Positions 55,346-64,000 of a stretch of DNA of 64,000 nt are shown here, piece by piece (the first letter of the stretch is position 1; each line of letters begins with the position of its first letter). The translations under genes and the position numbers were made by a program. Origin of the DNA: Cristatella mucedo (taxonomy: Eukaryota; Bryozoa; Phylactolaemata; Cristatellidae); the NCBI GenBank assembly GCA_009760855.2, contig WPIO01000209.1, positions 122,001 to 186,000 of the forward strand, in the 5' to 3' direction. The notes under the pieces were generated by a model. It was not told where the DNA came from. It saw only the letters and a program-made list of their open reading frames with translations, and did not search any database.

Positions 55346-57094
55346 TCAATATGCAGCGTATAGTATTACTCAGCGTTTTCATTAACTGGTGACTGGGAGT
55401 GCTTTCCACTGTGTATCATTAAGCTAACCTGGACATGATCCTTTTTTTGTTTCGTGTTTTTCTCTAGGCTAGACATCTAGCAGCATTATTCAGTGCCTGG
55501 ATAGAGATTAGGCATTTTAAGGACTCCGCTCAGTGAAACAGCTATTGTTGTTATGGCGTGCATGCAGTCAGCAAGAATCATCTCATCATTACAAGATGGT
55601 GCACAACTTGTCCTGCCCATTGCTGCTTCTCCTTAACTTCAGAGGTCTACATTCTGATAATCCTACTCGTGGCATGGTTAACCCATAATTTTGTTTTCGC
55701 CTATGCCACCGACTCACAATAATAATGACGACGCAGTGGCAGCCCAATTGTGTCATGTTCCGGATAGCATTTGCATATTACTAACTGATATCCACGTTCC
55801 GTTCCATAATTGCCACGATTACAACCGAAAGCTATGCGTTTGTCATCTCTAAATGTATATTAGTCTCTTGACACTCGGCCATCAAATCCATCTACACATG
55901 GTGGCAGTATGGGCGTGATGTTAACCATATTTTAGAATGAAGAGCACACGTTCTTTTAAGCGCATGGTTATGCGTAGGTCTTGAAATATTTCTGTTAGTA
56001 CAACTGCTCAAGGAAGCTTCCGGATAGGGGGTTCCCTCCGCTGTCTTATTTGGACTGATCCGAGGGCAGAAGTATCGGCGGCTATCGACGATTTGCATTC
56101 AAGCTATCCACGATTTACTCATTGCTTACATAATGGTAGCGATCTATTTTTTTATCTTTGGTTCAATTCTGGCAAAGCCTACGTAAAATTTTTCATTGTT
56201 TTACAAGCATATCTTTATAAAAAAATTCAAGCGAATAGAAATTTGAAAATCCTGATTGAGTGCAATAAACCCGCTCTCACCACCTGGTCGCCTATAACTG
56301 GAATTCATCAGCCCCCAGAAAAAATTTCAAAAGTCAACTCACTGCTTGCTAAGGGGTTATTTCAGGTCATAGAAACAATTTGCAACTTGGTACTAGAGAC
56401 ACTAGTATGATGTGGTAGTGGTGAGTGAGAGTCACCTCACCGGTTGGCTTACCGAAGCTTTTAATGCCGGGAATAACGAGCAATATGATAGCTGTGAAAA
56501 CCCAGTTGTGACACCAAGTGCATCCTAGCGCCTCCAGCCTGCCTACTGATCACGGTAAACCAAGACACTTAGATCAATATGCATACGCAAGCTAGGCCAA
56601 CTGAAGTAGAAGCCAATGGAATCCAGTGAGCCTAGCATGCGTAACCAAAATAAGCAATTATAAATTGTAAGCTCTTGTTCAGTAATACATGCTTCAAACA
56701 CCACATGCTGCTGGATTAGTGAAACGAGTTTTATTTGGTTGGGAGATAGTTTCTGAGGACACAGATTGCTTCTAGAACCTGCCACGTTGTGACAAACATG
56801 CTTTGCTGCTGCAGGCTAACTGTTACTCTACAAGTCAAGAATAATTAGCACGTTGTATTAGCTGTATTAAATCATTTAGAGATAAATGTTAGACAATTAA
56901 GCATATCTATTAAAATTAAACTGTAATTTTTTTAAATTGGCCCAGTGGTCATAGGAAAGTGAGTAACTGTCTCAGTTCATGACTAACTCATGAGCAATTA
57001 ATGCTAACTGTTAAGCAACTACCGTATGAGTCAATAGAAAGACACTACGAAGGCCAGTGCCATCCTTAAGAGCTTGCTTTGCTTGCGGTAGTTT
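55346..57094. other. No firm features; one coding-like frame
   Basis: A 105-codon + frame at 56093-56410 ends ...NRNLKILIECNKPALTTWSP, ITGIHQPPEKISKVNSLLAK, GLFQVIETICNLVLETLV, then a stop. It is protein-like, but I recognise no motif or splice pair. Confidence 0.25.
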
Positions 57095-58525
57095 CTAGTA
57101 AGTTCCAATCTGGCTTTAGAGCTAATCACTCCACAAAGTCAGCATTGCTTAGGGTGTACAACGACCTACTTATGAATGCAGACATAGGTAGAGTGTCTCT
57201 GCTTATTTTGTTCGATCTTTCGGCAATATCGATTGCAAAGTTCTTCTAGAGCGCCACATCTAGCCTGGCCATCACTGGCATTGCTCTACAATGGTTCAGA
57301 TCATATCTCAGTGGGAGACTTCAGAGTATTGACGTGAATAGACAAAGATCATTCAAGGTACCTCTGAAAAATGGGTTACCTCAGGGCACCATGCTAGGTC
57401 CGGTGCTTTCACGGTTTATCCTCTACCTAATGCTGATGTGATTTCCAAGCACAATCTAGGCGCTCACCTCTATGCGAATGTCACTCAGTTGTAACTTTGC
57501 TTTGATCCCTCCCAGCCTTCGAGCACCTCAAATTTTCTCAACTCACTTGCTGCATGTATTCCTGACATTCGCACATAGATAGCAGCAAATTTTCCAAAAC
57601 TAAACGATGATTTAACTAAGTTACTAGTTATGGGCAAACCCAGTGTGATTCACAAATTGGAAAGGCTGACGCTCACAATTGGCTCTGCCAGCACAGGCCT
57701 TGTCGTTAGACGACCACATCAGCTTCATAATCAAATCTGCCTTCTTTCAGCTACGTAACATTGCAACAATTCGGGCTTCTTTAGTTAAGCATACGACGTC
57801 TAAATTGACCGATGCATTTGTGACATCCTGAATTTATTTCTGTAACTCGCTGCTTACTGGCCTACCGGCATGCGCAATCAGGTGATTACAGCTTGTGCAA
57901 AACTCTGCAGCTAGGCTGGTCTGTCGTGAACGTCGAAGTTGCCACATCACACCACTTCTCACCGACCTGCACTGCCTACCAGTCAAGCAACAGATCGAGT
58001 TCAAAGTTTCGTCACTCACTTTAATGTCCCTTCATTCTTTGGCTCCAGCCTGTCTATCAGATCTTCTCATGAACCATGACAAGCATCGTACCACCCGCTT
58101 TTCGGAATCCAACAGTTTAACAATACCTCGTACAAACCTCAAATCCCTGGGAGACCGTGCATTTAGTTCGCATGGTCCCAAAGCCTGGAACTCACTCCCG
58201 CCTTGCTTAAGAACATCCCCTGACTTGATCACATTTAAAAAGAACTTAGAACACAACTTTTTAAGACAGCATTTAGTGAGTCGTGCTTCTTCCTTCATGT
58301 GCTATACATGCTGACACTGTGCATGCTGTCACTAACCACATTTCCATGCTGACCCTGTGCATGTTGCCCCTAACCACGCTGTTCATGCTGTTTATCGAGC
58401 ATGATATTACTCACGACTCAATCGCGTTTCCTTTTGCAGCAAATGTTAAATGCATAGGAAGAGTTTGAGTTCTCTGAGGGTGCTTTATCAAGTGTATTAT
58501 TATTATTACTATTATTATTATTATT
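57095..58525 (+). mobile_element. LINE family A, 5'-truncated copy
   Basis: Starts in the polymerase (FQSGFRANHSTKSALLRVYN equivalent), passes a damaged catalytic block (TATGCGAATGTCACTCAGTT, so YADD has become YANV), and ends with the 3' region and (ATT)n tail at 58498-58525. Confidence 0.9.
57895..58314 (+). pseudogene. LINE family A reverse transcriptase C-terminus
   Basis: 139 codons: MQNSAARLVCRERRSCHITP, LLTDLHCLPVKQQIEFKVSS, GDRAFSSHGPKAWNSLPPCL. The C-terminal end is preserved although the upstream catalytic part is broken by frameshifts. Confidence 0.8.
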
Positions 58526-58619
58526 TGGCTAACAAAGCTAACCGAGCGAAGGCTCTGAAAACGATATACCTGGTACTAAAGGAAAACTTACTTTTAGAAG
58601 CAAGCTTTAAGAAAAAATT

Positions 58620-59672
58620 GCAGATACGATTGCCAAGCACAATCTAGTCTTTCACTTCTATGTGGATTGCACTCAGTTGTACCTTTGCTTTGAACTCTCC
58701 CAGCCCTCGAGGAAGTCGAATTCTCTTAACTTCTGTGCTGCACGTATTGATTACATCCACACATGGATGGCAGCATGTTTTTAAATTGAATGATATTAAA
58801 ATCAACTTACTAGTTAAGGGCGAACCGATTGTAATTTAGAAATTGGAAAGGCTAACACTTAAAATCGGCCCTGTCAACAAATATCCTGTAGAGTCTGCAT
58901 GCAATATAGGAGTCATGTTCCAAAATGAACTTTCAATAGACACAACATTATCTCCACAGTCAACTCGGCTCACTGCCAGCTACATAAGATTGCGGAAATA
59001 TAAGCTTGTCAAGACAGGCCTACCACATCTTATTAGGTACGAGCATTTGTGACATCCCGTATAGACTTGCAAAACTCACTGCTTGCTACTCCACCGGTCT
59101 TGGCAATCAGGTGCTTACCGCTGGTGCAAATTTAGGTTTATCTGTCGTGAGCTTTGGTGTTGCCACAGTACACCACTACGTGCGCCCCTGCACTAACATC
59201 GAGTCATAATACCGCATCGACTTCATTCGTTTTCTCACTCACTTTTAGGTCACTTCATTCTTGGGCTCCAGCCTACTAGTTAGTTCTAATCTATCACCAT
59301 AGTTCCACCTGATTTTTGTATTTTTCACCAATACCCCGTAAAAACCTTAAATCCTTTTCAGACATTCCTTTCGGTTCTTATCATTCCAAGGCTTGAAACT
59401 CACCCCCGACTTGAGTTGCAGCATCTCCTGGCTTGGTCACATTTAAAAAGAGGCTAATAGCTCACGTATGTATCACAGCATTTAGTGGGTCTCTGTTATT
59501 CGTCATTTATGTGCAAATCGCGCTGAAACTGTGCAACATGCCAATAACGATAGTTGCAGGCTGACCATGTGCATGTCTCCCCTAACCACACTATTCCTTT
59601 GGTTTGTTGTGCTTGCTACCACTAATCATGCGATCGTGCTCCCTTTGCAGCGATTGTAAATTGTCTAGATGG
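58620..59672 (+). mobile_element. LINE family A, second 5'-truncated copy
   Basis: Starts at GATTGCCAAGCACAATCTAG with the catalytic block altered to FHFYVDCTQLYLCF, followed by a heavily mutated C-terminus and the ATA/ATT tail at 59660. Arranged head to tail behind the copy ending at 58525. Confidence 0.82.
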
Positions 59673-59674
59673 AG

Positions 59675-59975
59675 ATAATCATAATAATAATAATTCACTT
59701 GATAAAGCCCCCTCAGAGAACTTTATCTCTCTCTAGGCGCTTTACATTTGCTGTGAAGTGAAATGCAATTGACGTAAGTAAAATCATGCTTGAAAAACTA
59801 ACGAAATGAGTAATATGGTTAGAGGTGATGTGCACAGGGTCAGCATATAAATGTGGTTAGTAGCAGTATGCACGGTGTCAGTACACATAAGCACATCAAG
59901 GACGAATCACAGGGACCCACTAAATGCTGTCCTAAATAGGTGTGTTTTTAGGTGCCTTTTAAATGTGGTCAACAC
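59675..59975 (-). mobile_element. LINE family A, 3' fragment, tail-to-tail with its neighbour
   Basis: (TAA)n then TTCACTTGATAAAGCCCCCT, AGGCGCTTTACATTTGCTGT and GGACCCACTAAATGCTGTCC. Its tail abuts that of the + strand copy ending at 59672. Confidence 0.88.
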
Positions 59976-61051
59976 CTAAATTTGACTTCAGTAAGGTAGA
60001 AAAGATATTATTAGCTACAGGTATTCTTTCGGATCAGAAGTAACCAGGTTCTCCTTTATAAAGTTTAGTAAATAAATTGACCAGGATAACCCAATCAATT
60101 TGGAAAACTGTTTTTGACCTAGAAGTTTTTAATATAGTCGCATCCTTAGCTTTGAACAGGAACCCTTAAACGTTTTGAGCTTAGTCAGAAATACATGTAC
60201 TAGTCACTTCCGATCACTATTTTACCTTGAGAAAGACTTTAAAACCTTTCGATGGTTGTTGATTGTAAGTAAGTAGTGTACAGATGTTTAAATTAACCAT
60301 ACCAGAATTGAATGTAGTGTCCTTGGTGAATGGCCTGTAAGGTAGTACCCGCAAATCATCCATTTACTTTTAGCTCATAATTCTGGAAACACGTCTAGAA
60401 TAATTCTCGGGGACCTGGGTTTAGTGTAAAATACATTACTACGTCCTGGTGCTCTGACAACTCCATTTGGGCAAACGTGACGACAGCTCAGTTCATGTCT
60501 CCGCTTGGAAAAAAAATCATATGCTATTACAAATTAAACCGTTTTATTTTTTTATTATTTACCGAAACAGCTTTGATTTAAAAAGCAGAACGAATTAAAA
60601 ATTCAATTAAATTTTAATGATATTGAAAATATAATCAGTAAGTATAAATTACCATAACATTGCAATTGCATTTTTTTCACTACTTTCGTGATGCCATGCT
60701 AAAACCACAATGCTTGTTTTGAACTTTAAATCTCACGGGAGTTAATTTTAAGTGAATAGAGGGTTGATTCATTCTTCTTTAGGTAACCACTATCTTTTTA
60801 AAAGGTTGAACGCATCAGATAGGCAAATAATGATCCGCCCACCAAAACAATAAAAGTCACACCGACTATTCTGACTAACGCTATCTTATCAAACTTGGTG
60901 TCTCATTTATAATCCTGGTCTACTTCAACTTTGCAAAACCCTCTGCAGAAATATCGGTTTGTCATAATTCGTTTGGCAAATGTGAAAGCTTTGACGTGGC
61001 ATTTAACTACAGCATAGGCATATTAGTTTTTAAAATAATGTAATATTTCAA
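59976..61051. other. No recognised features
   Basis: AT-rich. No exon or element copy recognised. Confidence 0.4.
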
Positions 61052-61693
61052 TGTATCGCCGTCTGTAACTCCGAAAAGCCATAACAACTCTGCGTATCTA
61101 ACACAGGAGAGCTTTGTGGGTCTCACTCACAGCCTATGCGCCTTTGGATAAGCGTTCACTAGCCGACCGACTTCCTCTCATATGATAAAGATAACGTGGG
61201 AAGCATAGCAGAGTTAGGAGGGCAGTTGGGGTAGTGAGTATCATTGAAGTAGCAGCTCAGGACATCTTAAAACGATGAGCCATAGTCGGCAGCAGAAGAG
61301 TAGATGTCATTGCGTAGGAATCTCGGAAGTGAGTTCCACAGTCTAGGACCTGCCAAGCTAAAGTTCCATGGCCAACAGACTTTAAGCAGAGGAACAAAAC
61401 AGCTAAGTTATTGTCAATACAGGACCTGAAGGCAACGAGGAGACTGGAGCTGGTACAGCAGTTCAGCTAGGTAAGGTGGAGCTGAGCTGTGGCAGGCCTT
61501 CCAAGCCAGAGTTAGAGCATTACTCTGTATCTGTTGGTCTTTCGCCATCCAGCCTAGCTCTTTTTAGCTAAGGAGACACCTGCTCAAACCTCTGGTATTT
61601 AGAAAATAGTCTTGCAACTATTTACTTGGCCATTAGCAGTGGTTAATCTTCATTTCGGTAGCCCAGCTAAAAGGAAATCACAATATGCAAGCA
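61052..61693 (-). mobile_element. LINE family B, 3' fragment
   Basis: ATGTATCGCCGTCTGTAACT, ACAGTCTAGGACCTGCCAAG and GAGACACCTGCTCAAACCTC. It stops at CACAATATGCAAGC, directly followed by the family A tail. Diverged. Confidence 0.85.
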
Positions 61694-62540
61694 ACTATAA
61701 TAATAATGATGCACTTGATAAAGTGCCCTCGGAAAACTCAATTTCTTTTTAGGCGCTTTACATTTGCTGCACAGAAAACACCATTGAATGGTAAGTGGTA
61801 TTACTCTTGATAAACAAAATGAATAGAACGGTTAGGGATGACATGCACAGGGTCAGCATGGAAGTGTGGTTTATGGCAGCACGCATAGTGAAAGCAAGCA
61901 TAGGCACATAAAGGACGAATCACAGGGACCCACTCAAATCTTTCATTAATAGGCTTGTTTTAAATTTCTTTTTTAATGTGGTCAAGTCAGGAGATATCAT
62001 GATACAAGTCGAAAGTGAGTTCCAGGCTTTGGGAACATACGAACTACATGCACGGTGTCTAAAGGAGTTTAGGTTTGGACGAGGCATAGGTAAGCAGTTA
62101 GTTTCCAAAAAGCTGGTAGTACCATGCTTGGTGGGGGGGGGGAGTAGATCTGATAGGTAGACTGTTGCCAAAGAATAAAGGGACCTTGAAGTGGGCGACA
62201 TAACTATGAAGTCGATAAGTTGCTCCACTGGTAGCCAGTGCAGGTTGGATGGAAGTGGTGAGATGAGGCAACTACGATGCTTACAGCAGATAAGCCAAGC
62301 TGCAGATTTTACAAAAGCTGTCAGCACATGATTGCATATGCCGGAATGCCAGCAAGCAGTCAGTTAGAGAAGTCACTACGGGATGTCACTAATGCATGGA
62401 CCAATTTAGATGTGATATCCCTATCTAAACGCGCCCACATTTTATCAATATTATATAGCTTAAAGTTCACAGACTTGATTGAGGAGCTGATGTGGTCAGC
62501 TAGTAAAAGGTCACTTTGGAATTTAGCACTGAGGTTTTTT
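61694..62540 (-). mobile_element. LINE family A, 3' portion of a copy interrupted by a SINE
   Basis: (ATA)n, GATGCACTTGATAAAGTGCC, the 3' region and C-terminal coding part up to AATTTAGCACTGAGG. It resumes at 62786 after a type 1 SINE and microsatellite. A decayed frame (61920-62327) still reads HRSCLISPLPSNLHWLPVEQ. Confidence 0.87.
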
Positions 62541-62544
62541 TGCA

Positions 62545-62690
62545 CATTTAAAAGCTGGGTTGGTCCAGCGGTTTAGGTGCTCGCCCCCACTAAGGTCTGG
62601 CTGAGGTCGTGGGCTCGAGCCCTGAGGCATATGTGAAGCGCCTGGATAGAGATTTAGTTCTCTTTATTCGCTATACAAATGAATTATAAA
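62545..62690 (+). mobile_element. SINE type 1, best-preserved copy
   Basis: The head GTTGGTCCAGCGGTTTAGGT (A-box-like) is followed by AAGGTCTGGCTGAGGTCGTG, GGCTCGAGCC (B box), CATATGTGAAGCGCCTGGAT, AGAGATTTAGTTCTC and CTATACAAATGAATTATAA. Inserted in the minus-strand family A copy, in the opposite orientation. The head is tRNA-derived and contains the internal RNA polymerase III promoter boxes; the tail resembles the family A 3' end. It must be younger than the LINE copy it interrupts. Confidence 0.8.
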
Positions 62691-62725
62691 AAAAATATAT
62701 ATATATACTAATATATTTATATATG

Positions 62726-62781
<56 letters not shown>

Positions 62782-62785
62782 GAGG
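62690..62785. repeat. (TA)n microsatellite following the SINE
   Basis: AT repeats continue directly from the SINE's A-rich end, as with the SINE at 10590. Confidence 0.95.
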
Positions 62786-63035
62786 AATTGCAGTGCCAAT
62801 TTTGGACGTTAGCCTTACCAAATTATGAATCACTTTTAGCTTGCTTATAGCTGGTAAGTTAGTTTAATCATCATTTAATTTAAGAAAATTAGCTGCCATG
62901 CTCGTGTGGATGTCATCAATACATGCAGGTGATGAGTTGAAAAAAATCGACATGCTGCAGGGCTGGGAGGGATAAAAGAAAAGCTACAATTGAGTGTCAT
63001 CCGAGAAGAAGTGGTTGCCTAGATTGAGCCTACCG
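62786..63035 (-). mobile_element. LINE family A, continuation after the SINE
   Basis: GTGCCAATTTTGGACGTTAG, ATGAATCACTTTTAGCTTGC and GTGTCATCCGAGAAGAAGTG continue the polymerase region up to the catalytic block (here FF in place of YA), then the similarity ends. Confidence 0.83.
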
Positions 63036-64000
63036 TAAGAAACTCATCTTGCAGCTTCACATGTGATTCAATTTGCCTTACAGGGAATTAGCCAACCAAT
63101 CAAGATAATTTATTATCAAGGCCTGGATCTCAAGTAGTCTTGCATTGCAACAATTTTAAGGAAACAAAATTTAATTTTGCCAGGATATCTCGGAATATAA
63201 TTTTCAACAGCCGGTTTTGATAATTGCTTTACCGCTGCTGATGGTAAATTTCTGAGCGGCATTGGAATAGCTCTCATAGCAATCAGAAGTGATAATTTTA
63301 ATTAACAAACGACCAGAGATATGTGCGAACATTAAACACAAAGAGTTTGCATATGAGGACCAGCTAAGCATCGCTGGCGCCAAAAGCAACACACCATTTC
63401 TTGGTTCTCAGATGTTATTTATAAAGTTGGGTTGTTCACTTATGAGTAGAGCTGTGAGCCTATTGTTTGGAGTTAAAAGTCTGTCAGGAAGTGGACGTAA
63501 TGACGACTGATGAGCAGGTGCGAAAAAGATAAATAAGTTGGCAGAAGCGACGAAAAAACTCCCTCGAATCATAAAATGGCTGGTGACCACCTTCTTTTTT
63601 CTAAAAACATTCTTTCGAGTTTTGTGGGTTACTTAAACCACAGCTTGCTGAATCATTCAGGTAAGGACTGATAATAAATATTGTCGGTTTATGAATATCA
63701 ATGACTAGGAAACAGCTATGCACAAATTTACGATCAAGGTCATGCAAAATCTGAAGGCTACCTAATGGTGGCAGTTTCGCTCTGATGGTGGTATTAGAGC
63801 TTATTTGAGCTGCATATCGTGGAGCCTTTGGTGTGCGTTATGGCCACTCAGTAACCCGTATTAAGCCCTGGCACTGTCAAATTGACTTCACTACACTTCG
63901 GGTATGGGCTTGCGATGTGATGGCCTTGGCTCTCTCATTTACTGACACAGCGCTATTCAAGGTCCATGGGCAACCCTAGCTTCATCTGGCTGATGAGACT
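63036..64000. other. No recognised features
   Basis: Open frames at 63204-63590 on both strands overlap each other and have no motif support. Confidence 0.35.

Noticed and set aside
58450-58647. 65-codon frame with a run of Tyr
   Set aside because: The Tyr run is the (ATT)n tail of a LINE copy read in one frame.
62555-62625. tRNA gene
   Set aside because: A- and B-box-like sequences are present, but no cloverleaf with paired acceptor stem closes, and the unit continues into the SINE tail shared by other copies.

Overview
This is eukaryotic nuclear DNA, most likely from an invertebrate animal. It has short exons with GT-AG borders separated by kilobase introns, abundant 5'-truncated non-LTR retrotransposons (LINEs), tRNA-derived SINEs and long dinucleotide microsatellites. 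There is no operon structure, rRNA, functional tRNA or CRISPR array. The species cannot be named from the sequence; an animal is inferred from the L2/CR1-type LINEs and a death-domain-like gene fragment.

Region 1 (1-12 kb, + strand) is the 3' part of a spliced gene. Four exons (1229-1422, 3210-3473, 5232-5401, 11499-11747) join with matching phases at all three junctions and give 291 residues ending in a stop. The product looks like two successive PH-like modules. The last intron (6.1 kb) holds a LINE nested inside another LINE, plus SINEs and microsatellites.

Region 2 (12-28 kb) is mainly repeats: LINE 3' ends, a diverged ~160-bp tandem repeat (17.6-19.3 kb), a 120-bp GA tract, one candidate terminal coding exon (22460-22636), and a second LINE-in-LINE nest (25.5-27.3 kb).

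Region 3 (28-39 kb) contains two phase-compatible exons (29810-29920, 30110-30238) whose joined product looks like a death domain. Decayed copies of both exons lie 2 kb downstream. Around them are a nearly complete but decayed family B LINE (32.85-36.18 kb) with another LINE inserted in it, and a possible death-fold (CARD-like) ORF at 38.8 kb.

Region 4 (39-64 kb) has an intact 285-codon family B reverse transcriptase C-terminal ORF (40786-41643), a candidate two-exon gene end (42.2-42.6 kb), a nearly full-length family A LINE (46.0-49.3 kb, minus) with endonuclease and reverse transcriptase, AT-rich DNA with few recognisable features (50.6-57 kb), and more LINE and SINE copies.

Names used here: family A is an L2-type LINE ending in a 40-nt hairpin (AAAGCGCC...GGCGCTTT) and an (ATT)n tail. 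Family B is a related LINE ending in GTTACTGACGGAGATACATT and an (ATTAC)n-like tail. SINE type 1 is a tRNA-like head joined to a tail resembling the family A 3' end. SINE type 2 is a tRNA-like head followed by a GTGGGCGAT...TTATTGCC body. Element borders were set by eye against other copies in the window and are good to about 5-30 bases.
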